From Porcipelethomonas sp964621265 (GTDB lineage: Bacteria; Bacillota; Clostridia; Oscillospirales; Ruminococcaceae), in the NCBI GenBank assembly GCA_964621265.1, contig CAZULQ010000011.1:1-57230 (forward strand): a stretch of 57,230 bases of DNA, read 5' to 3'. Every line of letters starts with the position of its first letter. Positions within the stretch are counted from its first letter, which is position 1. Positions 1 through 7,793 of the stretch are shown piece by piece. The notes below the pieces were generated by a model, which saw only the letters and a program-made list of their open reading frames with translations, did no database searches and had not been told where the DNA came from. A program made the position numbers and the translations under genes.

Positions 1-55
1 TTTTTATATTATAAAATATAAGTATGTAATATACTATTTTAAAGGGGAGCGTATC

Positions 56-1291
56 ATGAAAAAAACAACTAAAAAAATACTGGCTTTCATGCTGACATTC
101 GTAATGGCTTTTTCTGCAATTTTTACTGTTACTGCTGAAGAAGCAACTACTGAAAAGCTTAAGGTAATGCCGCTTGGCGACTCAATCACTGACGGCTACT
201 GGCTCACAGGCGGATATCGTCAGTTTCTTTGCGAAAAGCTGACTGACGGAGGCTATATGGACGGCATTGATTTTGTCGGACCTAACTGGGGCGGTAATAT
301 CGACCCTAACCACGCAGGCTACAGCGGATATTCAATCGACAATATCGACCAGGCCGACTCTATTTCGGGTCAGAGAACAGGTATCTCAAGCTTTATCGAC
401 TGGCTTATGGAAAACCACCCTGCCGATGTTGTAATGCTTCAGATTGGTACAAACGATATTTTAAGCTACTATGACCTTGAAAATATCGGTACACGTCTTG
501 AAAAGCTTGTAGACACAATTCTTACATATCTTCCTGAGGATGGTGCGCTTTTCTTAGCGACAATTCCTTGCATGGATGCTACAAATACTCTTTATATCAA
601 TGAGTATTATTTTACAGTAGAGTCTATGGACGCATGCGTTGACGCTTACAACGCTTCAATCAGACAGATTGCCGCTAAAAAGCAGGCTGAGGGAAAGAAT
701 GTTATTCTTTCAGATATAAATGGTGCACTTACAAAGGCTGACCTTTACGATGGCGTACACCCTAATGCAGAGGGCTATGAAAAAATGGCGGCACACTGGT
801 ATAACATGCTCACAGCTTATATCGACGGCGGTGAGATTGAGCAGCCGACAACTGAACCGACAGAGCCGACAACAGAACCAACCACAACAGAGCCTGTTAC
901 AACTACTGTTGTTACCACAACAACACAGCAGACTACGACAGAAACTGTTACTACAACAGTTGTTACTACAACAACTGAACCAGTTACAACAACCGATGCA
1001 GCTACTACTACAGTTTCTGAAACAACTACACAGCAGACAACAACTTCGACAGAAACTACAACAGTACCTGTTACAACAGAAACAGTAACCACAACAATTA
1101 CAGGAAGCGTCCTTGCCGGAGACGTTACTTATGACGGTGTTGTAAATGTCGCTGACCTCGTTCTTCTGAACAGATGTATGCTCGGTCAGGAGGAACTTGT
1201 TTTTGTGAAGTTCTATAATGCAGATATAAATAAAAACGATAAGCTTGACATATTCGATGTTATGCTTCTCAGAAGAATGTTACTTATATAG
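56..1291 (+). CDS. Secreted SGNH/GDSL hydrolase with Thr-rich linker and type I dockerin
   Basis: Residues 1-27 form a signal peptide (KK-rich start, hydrophobic core, cleavage near TVTAEE). An SGNH esterase domain follows: GDS at 41-43 with nucleophile Ser43, GTND at 131-134, and DGVH at 232-235 giving the Asp/His pair. Residues about 262-350 are a Thr/Glu/Pro/Val linker of TTTE-like repeats. The last 60 residues are a dockerin with two EF-hand-like calcium loops (DVTYDGVVNVADL and DINKNDKLDIFDV). The MPLGDSIT block resembles CE3 acetylxylan esterases, so deacetylation of plant polysaccharide within a cellulosome is the likely role; the substrate is inferred. The start follows a good ribosome site (AAAGGGGAG). 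The gene stands alone, with its own terminator. Confidence 0.9.
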   Translation: MKKTTKKILAFMLTFVMAFSAIFTVTAEEATTEKLKVMPLGDSITDGYWLTGGYRQFLCEKLTDGGYMDGIDFVGPNWGGNIDPNHAGYSGYSIDNIDQADSISGQRTGISSFIDWLMENHPADVVMLQIGTNDILSYYDLENIGTRLEKLVDTILTYLPEDGALFLATIPCMDATNTLYINEYYFTVESMDACVDAYNASIRQIAAKKQAEGKNVILSDINGALTKADLYDGVHPNAEGYEKMAAHWYNMLTAYIDGGEIEQPTTEPTEPTTEPTTTEPVTTTVVTTTTQQTTTETVTTTVVTTTTEPVTTTDAATTTVSETTTQQTTTSTETTTVPVTTETVTTTITGSVLAGDVTYDGVVNVADLVLLNRCMLGQEELVFVKFYNADINKNDKLDIFDVMLLRRMLLI

Positions 1292-1303
1292 TAAATCTAT
1301 AAT

Positions 1304-1334
1304 AAAAGCGGATCTTTTTAAAAGGTCCGCTTTT
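1304..1334 (+). terminator. Terminator after the dockerin esterase
   Basis: A 9-bp stem (AAAAGCGGA pairing with TCCGCTTTT), rich in A on the left and T on the right, lies 13 bases after the stop codon. This is a standard intrinsic terminator. Confidence 0.8.
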
Positions 1335-1428
1335 GTGTTGTACCTGTGAAAAATATGTGTTTGGTGTTTGTTAATAATAAAAAATCACAAAAATATAAAA
1401 AAAATATGCATTTTTACTCAAAAAGTAC

Positions 1429-1457
1429 TTGAAATTCTCAAATAAGTGTGATATAAT
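1429..1457 (+). promoter_or_regulatory. Sigma-A promoter of hpf
   Basis: TTGAAA at 1429-1434 and TATAAT at 1452-1457 are separated by 17 bp. The start codon of hpf lies about 49 bases downstream of the -10 box and follows an AAGGAGG-type ribosome site. Confidence 0.8.
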
Positions 1458-1505
1458 AAAAACACAAAATAACCGATTTAAAAATCGGCTAAGGAGGAAT
1501 AAACC

Positions 1506-2030
1506 GTGAAAGTAACTATTTCAGCAAGAAAAATGCAGGTTCCGCAGTCATTCCCTGAATATGCGGAAGAAAGACTTAACTCAAAACTCAGTAAATTTTT
1601 CGGAGACGAAGCAGACGCAAAAATCACAATGACAGAATATAAGGAACAGATTATTCTGGAACTTACAGTAAAGTATAACAATATGATTTACCGTGCCGAA
1701 AGAACGGCAGAGGATAAGGAGGACGCTCTCGACAGTGCGGTTGATAAGATTATCCGCCAGATCAGAAAAAATAAAACCAAGGTTGAAAAACGCCTTAAAG
1801 ATACAGCTTTCAAGGAAACATATTCTGAACCTGTTGATGAAATTGACTATGAGGTTATAAAGCATAAGACATTTGTTATGCGTCCTATGGACGTTGAGGA
1901 AGCAATTCTTCAGATGAATATGCTCGGACATTCATTCTTCATGTTCGCAAATGCCAAAACAGGCAATACAAACGTTGTTTATAAGAGAGACGACGGCAAC
2001 TTCGCAGTTTTAGAGCCTACACTTGAATAA
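1506..2030 (+). CDS. hpf: Ribosome hibernation promoting factor, long form (HPF/RaiA family)
   Basis: This 174-aa protein has the two-domain layout of long HPF. The N-terminal ribosome-binding domain (about 1-100) begins MKVTISARKMQVPQSF and has the basic end RQIRKNKTKVEKRL. The C-terminal dimerisation domain (about 115-174) contains VIKHKTFVMRPMDVEEAILQ and GHSFFMFANAKTGN. Long HPF dimerises 70S ribosomes into inactive 100S particles in stationary phase or stress. It is monocistronic, with a consensus promoter and a strong terminator. An ATG preceded by AAGGAGG sets the start (the codon at 1506 follows AATAAACCGTG). Confidence 0.93.
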   Translation: MKVTISARKMQVPQSFPEYAEERLNSKLSKFFGDEADAKITMTEYKEQIILELTVKYNNMIYRAERTAEDKEDALDSAVDKIIRQIRKNKTKVEKRLKDTAFKETYSEPVDEIDYEVIKHKTFVMRPMDVEEAILQMNMLGHSFFMFANAKTGNTNVVYKRDDGNFAVLEPTLE

Positions 2031-2050
2031 AATTACATAGCTTATATTTT

Positions 2051-2080
2051 ACCGCAGACTTTTTAAGTCTGCGGTTTTTT
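2051..2080 (+). terminator. Terminator after hpf
   Basis: The 11-bp stem ACCGCAGACTT / AAGTCTGCGGT is followed by six T residues. This is a strong intrinsic terminator separating hpf from the sporulation operon. Confidence 0.9.
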
Positions 2081-2105
2081 GTTGTTCTAAAACATATCTG
2101 CACGG

Positions 2106-2113
2106 CATACAAT
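2106..2113 (+). promoter_or_regulatory. Possible sigma-E type -10 element ahead of spoIIIAA
   Basis: CATACAAT matches the -10 consensus of mother-cell sigma-E promoters and lies 33 bases before the spoIIIAA start. The B. subtilis spoIIIA operon is sigma-E controlled. I cannot see a convincing -35 (ATATT-like) element at the expected 14-15 bp spacing, so this remains tentative. Confidence 0.4.
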
Positions 2114-2146
2114 TCACTAAAAGACAAGCTAAGGGAAGTGAAATTC

Positions 2147-3058
2147 ATGAGCAGACGTGAAACGCTATTGAAGCTTAAAGGCAGTATGCCGCAGTTTGTG
2201 GGGCATGCACTTGAAAGGCTGAGCGATACCGCCAACATTCAGGAGATAAGACTTCGGACAGGCAGACCGCCGGGTATAGTCTCTTTCGGCAGAGAAGGAT
2301 TTCTTACTGAAAACGGCAGTATTACAGATTATCCCGATATGTGCCGTGCTGTAACAGCTTCGGAAATTGAACAGTCGTTCAGGGCGGTGTGTGATTATTC
2401 CGTGCACAGCTTCAGCCGTGAAATAGCAGAAGGCTTTATAACTATGGAGGGTGGAAACAGGGTCGGGTTTTGCGGCACGGCTGTGACCGAAAACGGCAGG
2501 GTCACAACGCTCAAATATATAAGCGGACTTAATTTTCGTATTGCGGGACAGGTTGTCGGGTGCGCCGAACCGCTGTATCAGAAAGCTTTTTCAGAAGGTT
2601 TGAAAAGTCTGCTTTTAATCGGCGCTCCTATGAGTGGCAAAACAACAATTATCAGGGATTTGTGCCGTATACTCGGCAGGAAATACCGTACAAGCGTGAT
2701 AGATGAACGAGGTGAGATAGGAGCAGCATGGCAGGGAGCAACTCAGAATGATATCGGTTGTTTTACAGATGTTTTTGACGGCTATCCAAAGGCTGACGGG
2801 ATAATGACAGCTGTAAGAGTGATGTCTCCCGAGGTGATAGTGTGCGATGAAATCGGTGGTGAGCAGGATTGCTCAGCCTTGCTGTCAACTGCGAATATGG
2901 GCGTTAAAATCATTGCTTCAGTACATGGAAGCAGTATTGAGGATATACGCAAGAGAAAATATTTAAGCGAGGTTCTGGATAACGGGCTTTTCGACTGCTT
3001 TGCAGTACTCGGAAACGGAAAGAATCCCGGAAGAATAAAAATGATTGAAAGGTTGTGA
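2147..3058 (+). CDS. spoIIIAA: Stage III sporulation protein AA (secretion-type ATPase)
   Basis: This is the AAA+/GspE-like ATPase of the SpoIIIA-SpoIIQ channel that joins mother cell and forespore. It has Walker A GAPMSGKTT (about residues 159-167) and Walker B VIVCDEIGG (about 230-238), plus the family block QEIRLRTGRP near the N-terminus. I chose ATG 2147 because AAGGGA ends 10 bases before it; a GTG at 2138 lies inside that ribosome site. It is the first gene of spoIIIAA-AH and overlaps spoIIIAB by 4 bases. Confidence 0.93.
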   Translation: MSRRETLLKLKGSMPQFVGHALERLSDTANIQEIRLRTGRPPGIVSFGREGFLTENGSITDYPDMCRAVTASEIEQSFRAVCDYSVHSFSREIAEGFITMEGGNRVGFCGTAVTENGRVTTLKYISGLNFRIAGQVVGCAEPLYQKAFSEGLKSLLLIGAPMSGKTTIIRDLCRILGRKYRTSVIDERGEIGAAWQGATQNDIGCFTDVFDGYPKADGIMTAVRVMSPEVIVCDEIGGEQDCSALLSTANMGVKIIASVHGSSIEDIRKRKYLSEVLDNGLFDCFAVLGNGKNPGRIKMIERL

Positions 3059-3564
3059 AAATCAGGATGAGAATTACAGGGGTACTTCTTATTTTTCTGA
3101 CATGTGCAATGATTGGTATGGCTCTGTCTCTTAACATGAAAAGAAAGCTTGAAAGACTGGGGCTTCTTCGCCGTATGGCAGATGAAATAGCAATGCTTAT
3201 ACGCTATCGCAGTCTGACCGTCAGAGAAATAATAGCACAGCTAAAATACAGCAGTGCATACGATGACTTGATTTTCCTTAAAAGCAATGATTACAGCGAC
3301 AGGTCAGTGGCGGTGTGTGAAATATGGGAGAGGAACATTGTTTCCGACTATACTCTGACAGAGGAAGAAAAGAAAGCGCTTCTGTCACTCGGCACTCAGC
3401 TTGGTACTACCGACACCCAGGGACAGCTGTCTGTCATTGCAGGCTTTGCCGCAGAGATTGAGGAAATGCAGGAACGACAGATTCAGAAATACAATGTCAA
3501 AGGAAAGCTTTATCGCTCAATGGGAATACTTATCGGTGCAATGGCGGGAATAATGATAATTTAA
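3055..3564 (+). CDS. spoIIIAB: Stage III sporulation protein AB
   Basis: The 169-aa protein has an N-terminal membrane segment (about 5-25), a helical soluble domain containing LRRMADEIAMLIRYRS, and a C-terminal membrane segment (about 150-169). This GspF-like layout is typical of SpoIIIAB, the membrane platform partner of SpoIIIAA. It starts with GTG in a GTGA overlap with the spoIIIAA stop codon, which implies translational coupling. Confidence 0.9.
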   Translation: MKIRMRITGVLLIFLTCAMIGMALSLNMKRKLERLGLLRRMADEIAMLIRYRSLTVREIIAQLKYSSAYDDLIFLKSNDYSDRSVAVCEIWERNIVSDYTLTEEEKKALLSLGTQLGTTDTQGQLSVIAGFAAEIEEMQERQIQKYNVKGKLYRSMGILIGAMAGIMII

Positions 3565-3576
3565 GAGGAACGGGAA

Positions 3577-3774
3577 ATGGAAGTAGATTTAATATTCAGA
3601 ATTGCCGGGATAGGCATAATAGTTGCGGTTTTGAATCTTGTACTCAAGCGTGCAGAGCGTGAAGAACAGGCTATGATGACAACACTTGCAGGACTGATTG
3701 TCGTGCTCATGATGATAATTGACAGCATAAGCGGTCTGTTTGATACAGTAAAGACGGTGTTTGGATTATGGTAG
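3577..3774 (+). CDS. spoIIIAC: Stage III sporulation protein AC
   Basis: A 65-aa protein with two predicted membrane helices (about 7-25 and 34-60) and the characteristic loop LVLKRAEREEQAMMTTLAG. Size and position fit SpoIIIAC, a small membrane subunit of the forespore feeding-tube complex. AGAGGAACGGG precedes the ATG. Its end overlaps spoIIIAD by 7 bases. Confidence 0.92.
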   Translation: MEVDLIFRIAGIGIIVAVLNLVLKRAEREEQAMMTTLAGLIVVLMMIIDSISGLFDTVKTVFGLW

Positions 3775-4160
3775 GTTCAATCGCTTCGGTCGGTGGTTTG
3801 TGTATATGTGCGGCACTTATGTGTAAGATTACTGAGAAATACTCAAAGGAGCAGGCAGTACTGCTTGTTATTGCTGTTGTGACTATGATTTTTTTGAGTA
3901 CTACTGACAGTATGCCGTCAATACTTGAAAAAATGGACACGCTCATGGCATACAGCGGACTTGACAGGGAATATGTAACAGTGCTTTTCAAGGCGCTCGG
4001 AATCTGCTGGATTACACGTTTTGCCTCAGATATCTGCCATGACTGCGGAGAAAAAGCAATTGCATCTGCCGCTGAAATAGCAGGAAAAATTCAGCTTGTG
4101 CTGTTGTCACTTCCGCTTTTTGAAGCGCTGATTGAAATTGTGACGGAGATTTTACAATGA
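3768..4160 (+). CDS. spoIIIAD: Stage III sporulation protein AD
   Basis: A 130-aa polytopic membrane protein of about four helices. It contains the family block ALGICWITRFASDICHDCGE followed by a small-residue helix (AIASAAEIAGK). SpoIIIAD is a membrane subunit of the SpoIIIA complex, related in sequence to SpoIIIAC. It overlaps both neighbours by a few bases, consistent with one polycistronic message. Confidence 0.92.
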   Translation: MVGSIASVGGLCICAALMCKITEKYSKEQAVLLVIAVVTMIFLSTTDSMPSILEKMDTLMAYSGLDREYVTVLFKALGICWITRFASDICHDCGEKAIASAAEIAGKIQLVLLSLPLFEALIEIVTEILQ

Positions 4161-5260
4161 AAAGGATTTTACTTGTTTTCATGCTGTTTTTTATGTTTCC
4201 GATTTCTGTTTCGGCAGAGAAAAAAACTGCTGATGAAATATATGCCGCAAGCGGTGCACAGGGACTTGATGCGGGAAGTGTGCTTGAACGCTATGGGATA
4301 AGCTTTGATGACCCGTCAAGCATTCTGGATTTGTCCCCGTCATTACTCTGGGAAATAATTAAAGAAACCGTTGCGGAAAAAACACAGCTACCCTTAAAGC
4401 TTCTTGTCTCACTTGGAATAATCATTGTTCTGACTTCGTTTTCACGTTGTCTCGGAGATACGGTCAAAAGCGGGAGCTCAGCGAAAATATATGAGCTTAT
4501 ATGCGTTCTTGCGGCTGTGGCGGCGGTATCGCCTGTTATATGCGAAGTACTTGAAAATACTGCTGAGTCGCTAAAAACAGGAGCAGAATTCATGAAGTGC
4601 TTTGTACCTGTGTTTGCGGCAATTGCGGCGGCAGGAGGAAATATAACCTCGGCAGCGGGCTATAATGTTCTTGTACTTATGGTGTCAGACGCGGCAATTC
4701 AGATTGCTGACAGTATATTTATGCCGATACTCAGCATGTGCTTTTGCATTGCAATTGTTGACGCTTCAAGTCCTGCATTATCTTTAAAGGGCATGCTTGG
4801 GGGACTGAAAAAAGTAGTCACATGGGGGCTTGGTCTTATAATGACGGTTTTTACAGGTCTGCTTTCCATTCAGAGCATTGTCGGGACATCAGCGGATTCA
4901 CTTGGCAGTAAGACAGCAAAGTATGTCATATCAAACTGCATACCGATTGTCGGCGGAGCTGTTTCTGATGCATATTCTACTGTGAAAGGGAGTCTAACAC
5001 TTTTAAAGAATGGCGTTGGCGGTGTGGGGATTGCGGTTCTTGCGCTGACGCTTCTGTCACCGCTGGTTTCGCTTATTTTATATAAGCTTGCTGTATCTGT
5101 TGCATCAGCATCAGCTGAAATATTCGGTGCAGACAAGCTGTCGGGACTTTTGGCGAATATAAATTCCGTGCTGTCAGCGGCTATGAGTGTACTTGTCTGC
5201 TTTATACTCATGTTTATCGTTTCAACGGCAATTATCATGAGTTTTTGCACAGTATCATAG
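4157..5260 (+). CDS. spoIIIAE: Stage III sporulation protein AE
   Basis: A 367-aa protein with a signal peptide (first 20 residues, ending VSAEK), a short periplasm-facing region and about seven to eight membrane helices over residues 75-365. It contains the conserved stretch FMKCFVPVFAAIAAAGGN. SpoIIIAE is the large polytopic core subunit of the SpoIIIA transport complex. Its ATG overlaps the spoIIIAD stop (ATGA). Confidence 0.93.
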   Translation: MKRILLVFMLFFMFPISVSAEKKTADEIYAASGAQGLDAGSVLERYGISFDDPSSILDLSPSLLWEIIKETVAEKTQLPLKLLVSLGIIIVLTSFSRCLGDTVKSGSSAKIYELICVLAAVAAVSPVICEVLENTAESLKTGAEFMKCFVPVFAAIAAAGGNITSAAGYNVLVLMVSDAAIQIADSIFMPILSMCFCIAIVDASSPALSLKGMLGGLKKVVTWGLGLIMTVFTGLLSIQSIVGTSADSLGSKTAKYVISNCIPIVGGAVSDAYSTVKGSLTLLKNGVGGVGIAVLALTLLSPLVSLILYKLAVSVASASAEIFGADKLSGLLANINSVLSAAMSVLVCFILMFIVSTAIIMSFCTVS

Positions 5261-5269
5261 GGAGGGTAT

Positions 5270-5728
5270 ATGGAGCTTTTAAAAAAGGTTATATTTGTTT
5301 CCTGCCTGATAAGTATAGTCATATCAATAGCAGATACATTAAAGCCCGACGAAAAATTCAGTCATCAGCTGAAATTCATGTTTTCTCTTATCTTTCTGAC
5401 TGCTTTGATTACGACTGTTGCAGGGAGCAACTTTGAATTTGAATTACCCGTTTCAGCGGGTATAGATTCACTTGATGGATATGAAAATATAGAAGCGGCG
5501 GCAGATAAGGCGGTGCTTGATTCCGCACAGCTTTCTTTAACCGACATGATAAGCCGTATTCTGACAGCACAGGGGATAAGCTTTGAAAAAATTACCGCTG
5601 ATGTTAATATGACGGAGGACGGAAGCATAAATATAAACTGGATAGGTTATTGCGGTGATGATATTGAAAATGCCGGAGCGGTAATAAAAAATAATATCGG
5701 GGAAGTTGAGGTGAGAGCGATTGAGTGA
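5270..5728 (+). CDS. spoIIIAF: Stage III sporulation protein AF
   Basis: The 152-aa protein has two N-terminal membrane helices (about 5-22 and 36-52) and a soluble C-terminal domain of about 80 residues resembling the ring-building fold (ILTAQGISFEKITADVNMTE). SpoIIIAF is one of the ring-forming extracellular components of the channel. A GGGAGG ribosome site precedes the ATG. Its end overlaps spoIIIAG by 8 bases. Confidence 0.88.
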   Translation: MELLKKVIFVSCLISIVISIADTLKPDEKFSHQLKFMFSLIFLTALITTVAGSNFEFELPVSAGIDSLDGYENIEAAADKAVLDSAQLSLTDMISRILTAQGISFEKITADVNMTEDGSININWIGYCGDDIENAGAVIKNNIGEVEVRAIE

Positions 5729-6239
5729 AAAACTGAATGCAATGATGAAGGGCAAGGGTCTTAAAGTTATTGTCTTTCTCGGACTTGCAGGCATACTGCT
5801 GATACTTTTTTCGGATATGACGGGCGACGATGAGACACAGGATAACACTGCTGCAGTACAGGATACAGCGGCTGTGGCTTATGAACAGTACATAGATGCA
5901 ACGGAAGAAAGGCTCCGGAAAACACTTGAAAAAATAAACGGTGTAGGCAAAGCTGATGTTATGATAACAGCTGTGGGGAGCGGGGAGTATGTTTACGCTC
6001 AGAACAGCAAAAGGGAAAGCGACCCCGACAGCGTTTCCGAAAGCGGAGAATACGTCATAATCGGCGGAAACGGTGATAAAAAGGCACTTGTCAGAAAGGT
6101 TGATAATCCTGAAATCATGGGAGTTGTTGTCGTTTGTGAGGGAGGTGAAAGCAATGTTGTAAAGGAAAAGGTGTATAATGCTGTATCTGCTGCGTTTGGT
6201 ATACCGTCTCAGAAGATTTTTGTGACAGGTTCAAAATAA
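5721..6239 (+). CDS. spoIIIAG: Stage III sporulation protein AG, intact copy
   Basis: The 172-aa protein has a cytosolic start, one membrane helix (about 14-31), a linker, then a ring-building domain starting near YEQYIDATEERLRKTLEKI (54-72). SpoIIIAG forms a large ring in the intermembrane space between mother cell and forespore. The start is TTG, supported by GAGGTGAG upstream. The second half of the gene (codon 88 onward, from 5982) is the left part of a 462-bp perfect tandem duplication, so its last 85 residues recur exactly in the next gene. Confidence 0.92.
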   Translation: MSEKLNAMMKGKGLKVIVFLGLAGILLILFSDMTGDDETQDNTAAVQDTAAVAYEQYIDATEERLRKTLEKINGVGKADVMITAVGSGEYVYAQNSKRESDPDSVSESGEYVIIGGNGDKKALVRKVDNPEIMGVVVVCEGGESNVVKEKVYNAVSAAFGIPSQKIFVTGSK

Positions 6240-6443
6240 AAATTAAAAGAAAAAGGAGTTATTCTTATGAAGAAACCATCATTTATTATTGGAAAGAAAC
6301 AGATTATCCTGACATGCATGACACTTATGCTTTGCATTGCTGTATATGTAAACTACGCTGTAAGTGACAAGAGCCTTATTGAGAACGCTGAGCCTGTAAA
6401 TGGTGAGATTACAGCAAGCAGCAGTGTAAACGATAAGGCGACA
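5982..6443 (+). repeat. Perfect 462-bp tandem duplication, copy 1
   Basis: This unit runs from codon 88 of spoIIIAG, through its stop, the spacer and ribosome site, to codon 59 of a spoIIIAH reading frame. The next 462 bases repeat it without a visible mismatch. Only one base is ambiguous at the join, so the duplication had little microhomology. 462 is a multiple of three, and the join falls on a codon boundary in both parent frames. Confidence 0.97.
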
Positions 6444-6701
6444 GGGGAGTATGTTTACGCTCAGAACAGCAAAAGGGAAAGCGACCCCGACAGCGTTTCC
6501 GAAAGCGGAGAATACGTCATAATCGGCGGAAACGGTGATAAAAAGGCACTTGTCAGAAAGGTTGATAATCCTGAAATCATGGGAGTTGTTGTCGTTTGTG
6601 AGGGAGGTGAAAGCAATGTTGTAAAGGAAAAGGTGTATAATGCTGTATCTGCTGCGTTTGGTATACCGTCTCAGAAGATTTTTGTGACAGGTTCAAAATA
6701 A
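6267..6701 (+). CDS. Chimeric SpoIIIAH anchor / SpoIIIAG C-terminal fusion protein
   Basis: This extra 144-aa gene arose from the tandem duplication. Residues 1-59 equal the SpoIIIAH N-terminus (membrane helix about 11-30 and linker, ending VNDKAT). Residues 60-144 equal SpoIIIAG 88-172 (from GEYVYAQ to FVTGSK). It lacks the first helix and strand of the SpoIIIAG ring-building domain (about 54-86) and all of the SpoIIIAH ring domain. The ribosome site AAAAAGGAG is duplicated too, so it should be translated like spoIIIAH. Function unknown: it might poison or modify the ring, or be neutral. A sequence assembly error is possible. Confidence 0.85.
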   Translation: MKKPSFIIGKKQIILTCMTLMLCIAVYVNYAVSDKSLIENAEPVNGEITASSSVNDKATGEYVYAQNSKRESDPDSVSESGEYVIIGGNGDKKALVRKVDNPEIMGVVVVCEGGESNVVKEKVYNAVSAAFGIPSQKIFVTGSK

Positions 6702-6905
6702 AAATTAAAAGAAAAAGGAGTTATTCTTATGAAGAAACCATCATTTATTATTGGAAAGAAACAGATTATCCTGACATGCATGACACTTATGCTTTGCATT
6801 GCTGTATATGTAAACTACGCTGTAAGTGACAAGAGCCTTATTGAGAACGCTGAGCCTGTAAATGGTGAGATTACAGCAAGCAGCAGTGTAAACGATAAGG
6901 CGACA
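6444..6905 (+). repeat. Perfect 462-bp tandem duplication, copy 2
   Basis: Second unit of the direct repeat, identical by eye to 5982-6443. The join at 6443/6444 reads ...GCGACA then GGGGAG.... Removing either copy exactly restores an ordinary spoIIIAG-spoIIIAH gene pair. Confidence 0.97.
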
Positions 6906-7319
6906 GAGGCTGCTGCCGATGCAGACGGCGAGGTTTACGGGGAAAGTCAGTTTGTGAATGCTGACGGAACAGGCGATTTCTTTGCACAGGCAAGACTTGA
7001 AAAGATGACAAACCGTGATGAGGCTGTGCAGACGCTTCAGACAATCATGGGCGGCGGAGATATTACAGAGGACGAAATGGTGACAAATGCACTTGAAGCT
7101 GTTGAAGTATCAAAGCTTATTGAAAGTGAAGGCAATATTGAAACACTCATCAAAGCACAGGGAATTGAGGACTGTGTTTGTTATCTTGACGGGGAAAGCG
7201 CCAAGCTTGTTGTGAAAACAGAGGGGCTTGAAAAGGCTCAGGCGGCGGCAATCAAGGATATTATACTGGGAGAAGTGACAATTCCTGCCGAAAACATCCG
7301 TATTTTTGAGGTAAAATAA
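6729..7319 (+). CDS. spoIIIAH: Stage III sporulation protein AH, intact copy
   Basis: A 196-aa bitopic protein with a short cytosolic N-terminus, one membrane helix (about 11-30), an acidic linker and a C-terminal ring-building domain (about 75-196, ending VTIPAENIRIFEVK). SpoIIIAH on the mother-cell side binds forespore SpoIIQ across the intermembrane space. The first 59 codons belong to the second duplication unit and are identical to the start of the chimera. It is the last gene of the operon. Confidence 0.92.
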   Translation: MKKPSFIIGKKQIILTCMTLMLCIAVYVNYAVSDKSLIENAEPVNGEITASSSVNDKATEAAADADGEVYGESQFVNADGTGDFFAQARLEKMTNRDEAVQTLQTIMGGGDITEDEMVTNALEAVEVSKLIESEGNIETLIKAQGIEDCVCYLDGESAKLVVKTEGLEKAQAAAIKDIILGEVTIPAENIRIFEVK

Positions 7320-7360
7320 TTAATTTAATACATTTTTTGATTTTTTCGTGGCGGAAACTG

Positions 7361-7388
7361 TTGTTTATTCTGAAATTTGTGGTATAAT
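7361..7388 (+). promoter_or_regulatory. Extended -10 promoter of the Asp23-nusB cluster
   Basis: TG-G-TATAAT (7380-7388) is an extended -10 box. TTGTTT at 7361 is a weak -35 at 16 bp. It heads the long housekeeping cluster. About 95 bases of leader follow before the first start codon. Confidence 0.65.
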
Positions 7389-7483
7389 GTATATATGGAA
7401 TACTGTATGCCGATGCAGAAAATGCTTTTCGGTATACAGCCGCCCGATGTGGTGAAAAGTTAAACGGAAAGGAATGACACCTT

Positions 7484-7777
7484 ATGAACACAGGTGAAAA
7501 GGAATGTAAGGGAACAATCAGAGTTGCGCAGGAGGTAGTATCAGAAGTTGCTGCTGCTGCCGCTGAGGAAATTGACGGCGTTATCTGCGGTCCTAAAAAT
7601 GTAACAGTTAAATATACAGGTGGCGCAGCTGAAGTGAGTCTTGCTGTACTTCTCAGAGCAGGTACTAAGGCACAGAGTGTTTCTGAAACAGTTCAGAATG
7701 CTGTAAGAGACAGTATTCAGAGCATGACAGGCGTTACTGTTTCAAGAGTGAATATAAAAATTTGCGGACAGATTTAA
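7484..7777 (+). CDS. Asp23/Gls24 family protein
   Basis: A 97-aa protein with the Asp23 pattern: an N-terminal strand (GTIRVAQEVVSEVAAAAAEE), the IDGV turn, then a strand-helix-strand with VSETVQNAVRDSIQSMTG and VSRVNIKICG. Asp23/Gls24 proteins are linked to envelope stress and membrane-associated scaffolding in Bacillota. In clostridia a copy commonly precedes nusB, as here. GGAAAGGA precedes the ATG. Confidence 0.85.
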   Translation: MNTGEKECKGTIRVAQEVVSEVAAAAAEEIDGVICGPKNVTVKYTGGAAEVSLAVLLRAGTKAQSVSETVQNAVRDSIQSMTGVTVSRVNIKICGQI

Positions 7778-7793
7778 TTGAACGGAGAAAAAT

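Noticed and set aside
720..1092. Overlapping Gln/Leu-rich plus-strand and Val-rich minus-strand reading frames within the esterase gene
   Set aside because: They are shadow frames of the Thr-rich linker (ACA/ACT repeats) of the real gene and have no ribosome sites.
840..1110. ACA/ACT-rich near-repeats that look like a tandem array or CRISPR
   Set aside because: Spacing is irregular and codon-phased; they encode the Thr-rich linker. There are no unique spacers and no cas genes.
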